From the NCBI GenBank assembly GCA_024235835.1, contig JACKLQ010000001.1, positions 248,001 through 312,000 on the forward strand: a stretch of DNA of 64,000 bases, given 5' to 3'. The stretch comes from Thiobacillus sp. (lineage in GTDB: Bacteria > Pseudomonadota > Gammaproteobacteria > Burkholderiales > Thiobacillaceae). Below are positions 43,451-51,205 of the stretch, one piece after another. Under the pieces are notes generated by a model. The model saw nothing but the letters and a program-made list of their open reading frames with translations. It was not told the origin of the DNA and ran no database searches. Each line of letters starts with the position of its first letter. Positions within the stretch are counted from its first letter, which is position 1. The translations under genes were made by a program, and so were the position numbers.

Positions 43451-44683
43451 ATGTCCAAGCGTAGAGTCGTAGTCACCGGCCTCGGCCTCATATCCCCCGT
43501 GGGAAACACCCTGGAAGAGGGCTGGAACAACCTGCTGGCCGGGCGCTCAGGTATCACCAGGATCAGCCGTTTCGACGCCTCGGGCTTCGCCTCCCAGGTG
43601 GCTGGCGAGGTCAAGGGCTTCGACGTGGCCCAGTACCTGTCGGCCAAGGAGGCCCGCCGCATGGATGTGTTCATCCATTACGGCATGGCCGCGGGCATCC
43701 AGGCCATCAAGGATTCCGGCCTGGAAGTGACGGACATCAACCGGGAGCGCGTCGGCGTGAACATCGGTTCCGGCATCGGTGGCCTGCCTGAAATCGAATC
43801 AACCCATGCCACCTATACGGAAGGCGGTCCCCGCAAGATTTCGCCTTTCTTCATCCCCGGCACCATCATCAACATGATCTCGGGCAACCTGTCCATCATG
43901 TTCGGCCTGAAAGGCCCCAACCTGGCGGTCGTCACCGCCTGTACCACGGGCCTGCACGCCATAGGCGTGTCCGCCCGCACCATCGCCTACGGCGATGCGG
44001 ACGTGATGGTCTGCGGCGGTGCCGAATCCACGGTCTGCCCCCTGGCCGTGGGAGGCTTTGCCTCCGCCAAGGCCCTCTCCACCCGCAACGACGACCCTGC
44101 CACTGCCAGCCGTCCGTGGGACGTGGGCCGGGATGGCTTCGTGCTGGGGGAGGGCGCCGGTGTGCTGGTGCTAGAGGAGTACGAGCACGCCAAGGCCCGG
44201 GGCGCGCGCATCTACGCCGAACTGGCCGGCTTCGGCATGAGCGGCGACGCCTTCCACATGACCGCGCCGGATACCGACGGACCCAGGCGCTCCATGCTCA
44301 ACGCCCTGAAGGACGCGGGCATCAACCCGGACCAGGTGGACTACATCAACGCCCACGGCACCTCCACGCCCCTGGGAGACAAGAACGAGACCGAGGCCAT
44401 CAAGCTGGCCTTCGGCGACGCCGCATATAAGATGGTGGTGAACTCCACCAAGTCCATGACCGGCCACCTGCTGGGCGGCGCCGGTGGACTGGAATCCGTC
44501 TTCACCACCCTGGCTGTGCACCATCAGATTTCGCCGCCCACCATCAACATCTTCGAGCAGGACCCCCAGTGTGACCTGGACTACTGTGCCAACCAGGCCC
44601 GCCCCATGAAGATCGATTACGCCCTGAAGAACAACTTCGGCTTCGGCGGCACGAACGGCAGCCTGGTTTTCCGCAAGATCTGA
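43451..44683 (+). CDS. fabF: Beta-ketoacyl-ACP synthase II
   Basis: A 410-residue elongating condensing enzyme. The catalytic Cys is in VVTACTTGLHAIG (near residue 162), and the two His are in NAHGTSTPLGDKNET and STKSMTGHLLGGAGG. The MSKRRVVVTGLGLISPVG opening is typical. pabC starts 1 bp after the stop, continuing the operon toward mltG and tmk. Confidence 0.97.
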   Translation: MSKRRVVVTGLGLISPVGNTLEEGWNNLLAGRSGITRISRFDASGFASQVAGEVKGFDVAQYLSAKEARRMDVFIHYGMAAGIQAIKDSGLEVTDINRERVGVNIGSGIGGLPEIESTHATYTEGGPRKISPFFIPGTIINMISGNLSIMFGLKGPNLAVVTACTTGLHAIGVSARTIAYGDADVMVCGGAESTVCPLAVGGFASAKALSTRNDDPATASRPWDVGRDGFVLGEGAGVLVLEEYEHAKARGARIYAELAGFGMSGDAFHMTAPDTDGPRRSMLNALKDAGINPDQVDYINAHGTSTPLGDKNETEAIKLAFGDAAYKMVVNSTKSMTGHLLGGAGGLESVFTTLAVHHQISPPTINIFEQDPQCDLDYCANQARPMKIDYALKNNFGFGGTNGSLVFRKI

Positions 44684-44684
44684 T

Positions 44685-45509
44685 GTGGTGAGCCCCGACA
44701 CGGGTTCTGCCACCCAGATCCTCGTCAACGGCGAGGCTTCCACCCGGGTGGGGGTTCTTGACCGGGGCCTGGCCTACGGGGACGGGGTGTTTCGCACCCT
44801 GCGCATCGAGGGTGGCAAGCCCCGCTGGTGGCAGGATCATTTCAGCAAGCTTGAGGCCGACTGCCGGACTCTGGGCATGACCTGTCCCGGCCTGGATGTC
44901 TGGGAACTGGACTTGTCCCGGCTTGTGTTGCCGGTATCGGGAATCCTGCGGCTCACCGTCACCCGGGGGGAGGGTCCCCGAGGCTACGCTCCGCCCGCGG
45001 CTGCCACCCCCACCCGGATCGTTGCCATCTGGAAATGGATGCCACCCGACACGTCCGGTGCAGGTTTACAGGTGCGGGTCTGCGGCCTGCGCCTGGGGCA
45101 TCAGCCCGCCCTGGCCGGGGTGAAACATCTCAACAGGCTGGAAAACGTCCTCGCCCGCGGGGAATGGCAGGACCCGGCCATCCGCGAGGGCATCCTGCTG
45201 GACCAGGGCGGCCTGGTGGTCTCCGGGGTGACGAGCAACCTTTTCCTTTGGCAACACGGCAGGCTGCGCACCCCGCGCCTGGACCGGTGCGGCGTGGCCG
45301 GGGTGGCCCGGGGCCGGCTCATGGACCTGGCCGTCAGGGCGGGCTATGGCGTGGAGGAAACAGAAATTACACTGGGCGACATTTATGCCGCAGACGAACT
45401 CATGTTCACCAACAGCCTCATGCTCCTGGAGCGGGCCCACCGCATGGATAACCGGGTCTGGGAGCGGCCCCAGGTCAGCCCGGCCCTGAGGGAACTGCTG
45501 CATGCGTAA
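44685..45509 (+). CDS. pabC: Aminodeoxychorismate lyase
   Basis: A 274-residue PLP fold-type IV lyase making p-aminobenzoate for folate. DRGLAYGDGVFRTLRIEGG and the PLP lysine in GVKHLNRLENVLARG (near residue 145) are clear. It starts with GTG right after fabF; the exact GTG (44685 or 44688) is uncertain. It overlaps mltG by 8 bp. Confidence 0.92.
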   Translation: MVSPDTGSATQILVNGEASTRVGVLDRGLAYGDGVFRTLRIEGGKPRWWQDHFSKLEADCRTLGMTCPGLDVWELDLSRLVLPVSGILRLTVTRGEGPRGYAPPAAATPTRIVAIWKWMPPDTSGAGLQVRVCGLRLGHQPALAGVKHLNRLENVLARGEWQDPAIREGILLDQGGLVVSGVTSNLFLWQHGRLRTPRLDRCGVAGVARGRLMDLAVRAGYGVEETEITLGDIYAADELMFTNSLMLLERAHRMDNRVWERPQVSPALRELLHA

Positions 45510-46491
45510 GCTGCTGGCCCTGGTGGCCATGACTGTCCTCCTGGCCGTGGGCGCCTTGGCCTGGTATGCCCTGACGCCCATGCGGAACACCGGCGCCGAC
45601 TATCCCCTGGCCTTCTCCATCCCCCAGGGAGCCAGCTTCAAGATGGCATCCCGGGAAATGTTCCATGCCGGCGCCCTGGAACACCCCCTGTTCTTCGAAA
45701 TCCTTGCCCGGGCCCTGGGCAAGGCCCACGGCATCAAGGCGGGAAGCTACGGCCTGACGGAGCCAGTCACGCCCCTGGCCCTGCTGCGCAAGATCACCGT
45801 GGGCGAGACCGTGCTGGGCAAGCTCACGGTCATCGAAGGCTGGACTTTCGCCGAGATGCGGCGCGCCCTGGACAACCAGGCAGACCTGCGCCATGACAGT
45901 GCCGGCCTGTCCGACGCGGAACTGCTCCAGGCCATCGGAGCCGAGGCCGGGCATCCGGAGGGCATGTTCTTCCCGGACACCTATTTCTACGACCATGGCA
46001 GTTCCGACCTGGCCCTCTACAAGCGGGCATATCAAACGCTCCAGGTCGTACTGGATGAAAGCTGGGATCGGCGGGCCCCGGACCTGCCCTACAAGACCCC
46101 CATGGATGCCCTCGTCATGGCCTCCATCATCGAAAAGGAAACCGGGGCGCCGGAGGAACGGGCCATGATCGCTGCGGTATTCATCAACCGCCTGCGCATC
46201 GGCATGCGCCTGCAGACGGATCCCAGCGTCATCTATGGGCTGGGTTCCCGCTTTGATGGCAACCTGCGGAGGGTGGACCTGGAAACGGACACCCCCTACA
46301 ACTCCTATACCCGGGCCGGCCTGCCCCCCACGCCCATTGCCCTGCCGGGGGCTGACGCCATCCACGCGGCCCTGAACCCGGCCAGCAGCCGGGCCCTGTA
46401 TTTCGTGGCCATGGGCAACGGGCGGCACGTGTTCTCCAACAACCTGGACGAACACAACCGGGCCGTGGCCAGATACCAGAAGAGAAACTGA
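45502..46491 (+). CDS. mltG: Endolytic murein transglycosylase MltG
   Basis: A 329-residue inner-membrane lytic transglycosylase (YceG family) that cleaves nascent glycan strands. One N-terminal TM helix (about 4-25) is followed by a LysM-like region and the YceG catalytic domain. The catalytic Glu is in ASIIEKETGAPEERAMIA (near residue 213). FPDTYFYDHGSS and LPPTPIALPG are family motifs. It overlaps pabC. Confidence 0.94.
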   Translation: MRKLLALVAMTVLLAVGALAWYALTPMRNTGADYPLAFSIPQGASFKMASREMFHAGALEHPLFFEILARALGKAHGIKAGSYGLTEPVTPLALLRKITVGETVLGKLTVIEGWTFAEMRRALDNQADLRHDSAGLSDAELLQAIGAEAGHPEGMFFPDTYFYDHGSSDLALYKRAYQTLQVVLDESWDRRAPDLPYKTPMDALVMASIIEKETGAPEERAMIAAVFINRLRIGMRLQTDPSVIYGLGSRFDGNLRRVDLETDTPYNSYTRAGLPPTPIALPGADAIHAALNPASSRALYFVAMGNGRHVFSNNLDEHNRAVARYQKRN

Positions 46492-46499
46492 TATGAAAC

Positions 46500-46540
46500 A
46501 GCCCCCACGCTCCCTATGCTCGCTGCCCCCCGAGGGGGCG
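46500..46540. repeat. REP-like GC palindrome between mltG and tmk
   Basis: A C-rich stretch followed by GCCCCC-CGA-GGGGGC (46525-46539), with a CGCTCCCTATGCTCGCTG segment between the outer and inner C runs. The same layout (CCCCCACGCTC...GCTGCCCCC...GGGGGC) is familiar as an intergenic repeat in many Burkholderiales. It splits the otherwise tight pabC-mltG-tmk-holB run. Confidence 0.6.
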
Positions 46541-46578
46541 ATGTCAGTATGCTTGGGGCGGCCCGGCGCCTACTGACC

Positions 46579-47187
46579 ATGTCGGGACTATTCATCACCC
46601 TGGAAGGCGTGGACGGCGCCGGCAAGAGCAGCCACCTGGACTGGCTGGGGGATTGGTTCCGCCTGCGGGGCCATGCCGTGCGCATGACCCGGGAACCCGG
46701 AGGCACACCCGTAGGGGAGCGTCTGCGCGAGATCGTGCTGCATGAGGCGATGCATCCGGATACGGAGGCCCTGGTGATGTTCGCTGCCCGGAGGGAACAC
46801 ATCGACAAGGTCATCCGCCCGGCCCTGGCGGCGGGGGAGGTGGTGATCTCCGACCGCTTCACCGATGCCAGCTTCGCCTACCAGTGCGGCGGCCGTGGCC
46901 TGGACGAGGCACGCCTGGAAGTGCTGGAGGCCTGGGTACAGGAAGGCTTGCAACCCCATCTGACCCTGTTGTTCGACGTGCCCACGGAAGTGGCGGCGGC
47001 GCGACTGGCCAACGCCCGGGAGCCGGACCGATTCGAGCGGGAGCAGGCGGACTTCCATCGCCGGGTGCGGGATGCCTACCTGCGCCGGGCCCGGAAGCAT
47101 CCCGGCCGCATCCGGGTGGTCGACGGCAGCCGCACCCTGGATGAGGTACGACAGCAACTTAGCCACATCCTGGAGGCCCTGGCGTGA
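46579..47187 (+). CDS. tmk: Thymidylate kinase
   Basis: A 202-residue dTMP kinase. The P-loop is EGVDGAGKSSHLDWL (residues 9-23), followed by TREPGGTPVGERLRE and SDRFTDASFAYQCGGRG, the DR-motif and LID region. The start at 46579 (MSGLFITLEG) fits the family; the frame extends upstream through the REP-like repeat, which is not part of the protein. It is coupled to holB (GTGA). Confidence 0.96.
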   Translation: MSGLFITLEGVDGAGKSSHLDWLGDWFRLRGHAVRMTREPGGTPVGERLREIVLHEAMHPDTEALVMFAARREHIDKVIRPALAAGEVVISDRFTDASFAYQCGGRGLDEARLEVLEAWVQEGLQPHLTLLFDVPTEVAAARLANAREPDRFEREQADFHRRVRDAYLRRARKHPGRIRVVDGSRTLDEVRQQLSHILEALA

Positions 47188-48185
47188 TCCACCCCTGGAA
47201 CCAGGCCCGCTTCCGCCACTTCATGGCTGACCGGGGCCGCATGCCCCACGCCCTGCTGCTGCATGGGCCGGCCGGGGTGGGCAAGCTGGACCTGGCCCTG
47301 GAAATGGCCAAGGGCCTGCTGTGCGAGAGCCCCGTCGATGGGCACGCCTGTGGCGAATGCGATGCTTGCAACTGGTTCGAACAGGGCAACCATCCGGACT
47401 TCCGCCGCCTGGAGCCCCTGGAGAACGAGACCGCGGACGAGGAGGGCGAGAAGTCCAGGCCCGCCAAACGGGGCGGGCGCCTCATCAGCGTGGATGCGGT
47501 GCGGGAGGTGACGGACTTCCTCAGCCTCAGCGCCCACCGGGGCGGCTGGCGGGTAGCCCTGGTTCAGCCGGCCGAACTGATGAACACCGCCGCCGCCAAT
47601 GCCCTGCTCAAGACCCTGGAAGAACCGCCGGCCGGTGTGCTGCTGATCCTGGTGTCCCACCAGCTGGGCCGCCTGCTGCCCACGGTGGTTTCCCGCTGCC
47701 GCAAGGTGCATGTGGGGCTGCCGGGCAGGGTGGAAAGCCTTGCCTGGCTGAGCCAGGCGGGCGTGGACGGCGGGGAGGCGCTGCTGGCCGAGGCTGGGGG
47801 CGCGCCCCTGGCGGCCCTGGCCTTTGCCGATCCGGAGCGCAGCGTCTTGCGGGAAAGCTTCCTCGACCAGCTGGCCGCCTGGCAGCGCATGGACGTGTGC
47901 GCCGTGGCCCAGGCCTTCCAGGCCAACCACGGGGACGCCTGGGGCTGGCTGCTGCGCTGGGTGCTGGATGCCCTGTCCCAGCGCCTGGCCGGAGCGCCCC
48001 GATACTTCATCGCCCGGGCGGAGCAGACCGCCAGGGTGGGCCGGTCTGCCGACCTGTCCGCCCTGCTGGCCCTGCAGCGGGAATTGCTGCAGGCGGGCCG
48101 CTGGCTGAGGCACCCGTTGCAAGCCCAGTTGTTGTTAGAATCCTGGCTCATTCGCTATGTCCAGTCAGCAGGAGCGCGTCCATGA
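47184..48185 (+). CDS. holB: DNA polymerase III subunit delta'
   Basis: A 333-residue clamp-loader subunit. GPAGVGKLDLAL replaces the Walker A Ser/Thr with Leu, as expected for a non-hydrolysing delta' subunit. A zinc motif CGECDAC with a fourth Cys before it follows near residue 55. SRC-type ending VVSRCRK is at about residue 170. It is in the conserved tmk-holB-pilZ-tatD order and overlaps both neighbours. Confidence 0.93.
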   Translation: MIHPWNQARFRHFMADRGRMPHALLLHGPAGVGKLDLALEMAKGLLCESPVDGHACGECDACNWFEQGNHPDFRRLEPLENETADEEGEKSRPAKRGGRLISVDAVREVTDFLSLSAHRGGWRVALVQPAELMNTAAANALLKTLEEPPAGVLLILVSHQLGRLLPTVVSRCRKVHVGLPGRVESLAWLSQAGVDGGEALLAEAGGAPLAALAFADPERSVLRESFLDQLAAWQRMDVCAVAQAFQANHGDAWGWLLRWVLDALSQRLAGAPRYFIARAEQTARVGRSADLSALLALQRELLQAGRWLRHPLQAQLLLESWLIRYVQSAGARP

Positions 48186-48547
48186 GTGAGGAGATCAGGC
48201 AGGCCACTGGCAGGGCGGGCATGTTGTCCCTGGCCATCAAGGAGCGTTCAGCCCTCTATGCCGCCTTCATGCCTTTCCTCAAGCACGGCGGCCTGTTCAT
48301 CCCCACCAACAGGCCCTACCAGATGGGAGACCAGGTCTACATGCTGATTTCTCTCATGGAAGACACCACCAAGATGCCCATCTCCGGCCGGGTGGTGTGG
48401 ATCACCCCCGCCGGGTCCCAGGGCAACCGGCAGCAAGGCATCGGTGTCCAGTTCGACGACAACGATGGTTCCGCGGGCGTGCGGGCAAAGATCGAGAGCA
48501 TCCTGGGCAACTCCATGAAGTCCACGCGGCTGACCCATACCATGTAA
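48182..48547 (+). CDS. pilZ: PilZ domain protein
   Basis: A 121-residue single-domain PilZ protein of the type required for type IV pilus assembly. GGLFIPTNRPYQMGDQVYM and the GRVVWITPAG strand are typical. The N-terminal RxxxR c-di-GMP motif is not seen, as in canonical pilus PilZ. The start overlaps the holB stop (ATGA), and the frame is also open upstream through holB as an artefact. Confidence 0.93.
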   Translation: MSEEIRQATGRAGMLSLAIKERSALYAAFMPFLKHGGLFIPTNRPYQMGDQVYMLISLMEDTTKMPISGRVVWITPAGSQGNRQQGIGVQFDDNDGSAGVRAKIESILGNSMKSTRLTHTM

Positions 48548-48551
48548 GGAA

Positions 48552-48639
48552 GTTGGCGGATTGCAGTCGTAAGTCGGCAGCTTGTTCTAGCTTATGGCAT
48601 CTGCTTTTCAACTGCAGACTGCCCACTGAAAACTGATGA
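48552..48639. repeat. Heptameric inverted-arm repeat island overlapping the tatD start
   Basis: The left arm (48552-48580) is four heptamers of consensus GT(C/T)GGCA. The right arm (48612-48639) is CTGCAGA, CTGCCCA, CTGAAAA, CTGATGA, i.e. CTGnnnA four times; the last contains the tatD ATG. The arms are reverse complements in consensus and align at about 11 of 17 positions between 48564-48580 and 48619-48635. The gap is a 31-bp AT-richer spacer. Confidence 0.75.
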
Positions 48640-49424
48640 CCATGTTTGTCGATTCCCACTGCCATATCGATTTCCCCGACTTCACGGAGGGCGCGGGGCC
48701 CCTGCTGGCCAACATGCGCGACGCCGACGTGGGCTACGCCCTGTGCATTTCCGTGAATCTGGAAAATTTTCCACGGGTGCTGGCGCTGGCCGAGGCCCAC
48801 GACAACGTGTTCGCCTCCGTGGGTGTGCATCCCGACCATGACGAGGGCAGGGAACCGGACGTGGCGGAACTGGTGGAACTGGCCGCCCACCCCAGGGTGG
48901 TGGCCATCGGCGAGACGGGCCTGGACTATTACCGCATGGCCCGGGAAGACGTGGACTGGCAGCGGGCCCGATTCCGCACCCACATCCGCGCAGCCCGGCA
49001 GGCGGGCAAGCCCCTGGTGATCCACACCCGCAGCGCGGCGGAGGACACCCTGGCCATCATGGCGGAGGAAGGGGCCGGCGAGGCGGGGGGGGTCATGCAC
49101 TGCTTCACCGAGAGCCAGGTGGTCGCTGACGCGGCCCTGGCCCATGGTTTCTATATCTCCTTCTCCGGCATCGTCACCTTCAAGAACGCCAAGGACCTGA
49201 AGGAAGTGGCCCGACATGTTCCCCTGGAACGGCTGCTCATCGAGACGGACGCCCCCTATCTGGCCCCCACGCCCCATCGCGGCAAGCGCAACGAGCCTGC
49301 CTACGTGCGTCACGTGGCAGAGGAGATCGCCAGCCTGCGGGGCATCAGCGTGGAGGCAGTGGCCCAGGCCTCCACGCGGAATTTCTTCGACCTGTTCAAG
49401 GCTGCAAAGCCTGCAAGCGGCTAG
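48636..49424 (+). CDS. tatD: TatD family metal-dependent DNase
   Basis: A 262-residue TIM-barrel hydrolase of the YcfH/TatD group. Metal ligands are in VDSHCHIDF, GETGLDYY, IHTRS, MHCFTES and IETDAPYLAP. The ATG at 48636 and a second at 48642 are both possible starts; the first falls within the heptamer repeat and no Shine-Dalgarno is seen. The stop TAG shares CTAG with the recJ stop on the other strand. Confidence 0.93.
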   Translation: MTMFVDSHCHIDFPDFTEGAGPLLANMRDADVGYALCISVNLENFPRVLALAEAHDNVFASVGVHPDHDEGREPDVAELVELAAHPRVVAIGETGLDYYRMAREDVDWQRARFRTHIRAARQAGKPLVIHTRSAAEDTLAIMAEEGAGEAGGVMHCFTESQVVADAALAHGFYISFSGIVTFKNAKDLKEVARHVPLERLLIETDAPYLAPTPHRGKRNEPAYVRHVAEEIASLRGISVEAVAQASTRNFFDLFKAAKPASG

Positions 49425-51112
49425 GCCACTTCACCCCAGTGGCTCAGGTTGAGCTGCAGGCTGCGGTTGCCGTTCCACTCGTTCACATCCAGCCTGTAGA
49501 CCGCCTGGATGCGTTCCGGCAGGGGCGTGTCCTGGTTGAACAGGATGGCCTCGGCGGCGAAGCCCTCCCCAGCCAGGCGCAGCTTGAGGTGCTTCTCGCC
49601 CACCAGGCGCTGGGACTGGACTGCAAAGTCGCCATGGAAGGCCGGTGCCGGGAAGCCCTGGCCCCACACCGTGTCCCGCAGGGCCTCGGCGTTCTCCAGG
49701 CTGAATTCATCCCGGGCCAGTTCCCCGTCGGTCTCGATGGTGCGGGTAAGGTCCGCCTCGCTCAATTCCTCCCGGGCCACCCGTTCGAACAGGGCGGAGA
49801 ATTCCTCGAACCGCTGCCGGGGAATGGTCAGGCCCGCCGCCGCCGCGTGGCCGCCGAATTTCACCATCAATCCCGGCGCCAGGCGGTCCACCCGGTCCAG
49901 GGCATCCCGCAGATGCAGGCCGGGTATGGAACGTCCGGACCCTTTCAAAAAGCTGTCGCCGCCGTCGGCGAAAATGAGGGTGGGACGGTGATGGCGTTCC
50001 TTCAGGCGTGAAGCCAGCAGGCCCACCACGCCCTGGTGCCAGGACGGGTCGAACAGGCACAGGCTGGCCCCGTCCGTCACGGTGATGTCTTCCAGCAGGG
50101 CCAGGGCCTGGCCCTGCATGTCCGCCTCGATGCCCCGCCGTTCCCGGTTGAGCCGGTCCAGGTCCCCCGCCAGGGCCGTTGCCCGCCCGGTGTCGGAGGA
50201 CAGCAGGCACTCGATGCCCAGGCTCATGTCCGACAGGCGGCCGGCGGCGTTGAGGCGGGGGCCCACCACGAAGCCCAGATCCTCGGCGCAGGCCCGTTCC
50301 GGCCTGCGGCCCGCCACCTGGAACAGGGCCTGGATGCCGGGCCGGGCCAGGCCCCGGCGCATGCGGGCCACGCCCTGGGCCACCAGCAGGCGGTTGTTGG
50401 CGTCCAGCTTCACCACGTCGGCCACGGTGCCCAGGGCCACCAGGTCGAGCAGGGCGGCCAGATTGGGTTCCTGACGATTGAGGAACGCGCCGCGACTGCG
50501 CAGTTCCGCTCTCAGGGCCATGAGTACGTAGAACATTACCCCCACCCCGGCCAGGTGCTTGCTGGGAAACGGGCAGCCAGGCTGGTTGGGGTTGACGATG
50601 AGGGCTTCCGGTAGGGCGTCACCGGGCAGGTGGTGGTCCGTGACCAGCACCTCAAGTCCCAGGCGGCGGGCTTCCTCGATGCCCGCGTTGGCAGCGATGC
50701 CGTTGTCCACGGTGATGAGCAGGTGGGGCTTGCGCTCCGCGGCCAGGGCCACGATTTCCGGCGAGAGGCCGTATCCGTACTCGAAGCGGTTGGGCACCAG
50801 GTAGTCCACTTCCGCGCCCAGGGCCCGGAGCCCGCTCATGGCCACGGCGGTGGCGGTGGCACCGTCGGCGTCGTAGTCTCCCACCACCAGCAGGCGTTCC
50901 CGGCGCTGGATGGCATCCGCCAGCCTTGCGGCGGCGGCCTCGCAATGGAGCAGCCGGGCGTAGGGCAGGAGTTCGTTCAGGCCCCGTTTCAGGTCCCCCG
51001 GCCCTGCCACGCCCCGGGCAGAGAACAGGCGGGCCAGCAGGGGCGGGTAGCCCGCCCGAACCAGGGCATCCAGGGCCGGCTCGGAGGCGGGTCTGGGGTG
51101 AAGATTGAGCAT
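49421..51112 (-). CDS. recJ: Single-stranded-DNA exonuclease RecJ
   Basis: A 563-residue 5'-3' ssDNA exonuclease for recombination and mismatch repair. DHH-family motifs are VVGDYDADGATATAVAM, TVDNGIAANAG, VTDHHLPGD and the DHHA1 GGHAAAAGLT near residue 415. Length is standard. It converges on tatD with a 4-bp overlap where CTAG gives both stops. Confidence 0.96.
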   Translation of the reverse strand: MLNLHPRPASEPALDALVRAGYPPLLARLFSARGVAGPGDLKRGLNELLPYARLLHCEAAAARLADAIQRRERLLVVGDYDADGATATAVAMSGLRALGAEVDYLVPNRFEYGYGLSPEIVALAAERKPHLLITVDNGIAANAGIEEARRLGLEVLVTDHHLPGDALPEALIVNPNQPGCPFPSKHLAGVGVMFYVLMALRAELRSRGAFLNRQEPNLAALLDLVALGTVADVVKLDANNRLLVAQGVARMRRGLARPGIQALFQVAGRRPERACAEDLGFVVGPRLNAAGRLSDMSLGIECLLSSDTGRATALAGDLDRLNRERRGIEADMQGQALALLEDITVTDGASLCLFDPSWHQGVVGLLASRLKERHHRPTLIFADGGDSFLKGSGRSIPGLHLRDALDRVDRLAPGLMVKFGGHAAAAGLTIPRQRFEEFSALFERVAREELSEADLTRTIETDGELARDEFSLENAEALRDTVWGQGFPAPAFHGDFAVQSQRLVGEKHLKLRLAGEGFAAEAILFNQDTPLPERIQAVYRLDVNEWNGNRSLQLNLSHWGEVA

Positions 51113-51205
51113 GGTGCCATTCTACCGGCAGTGGTGGGCTCCCTTGGCCGGGCATGGTTGCTTCTGCCCATGTGTTTTCACCTATGCCGATGGATAATCG
51201 GCCCC

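Noticed and set aside
47321..48181. Extended frame in front of pilZ
   Set aside because: It is an out-of-frame shadow of holB; the PilZ domain starts at 48182.
47184..48185. Damaged Walker A in HolB as a sign of a broken gene
   Set aside because: Loss of ATPase residues is normal for the delta' subunit.
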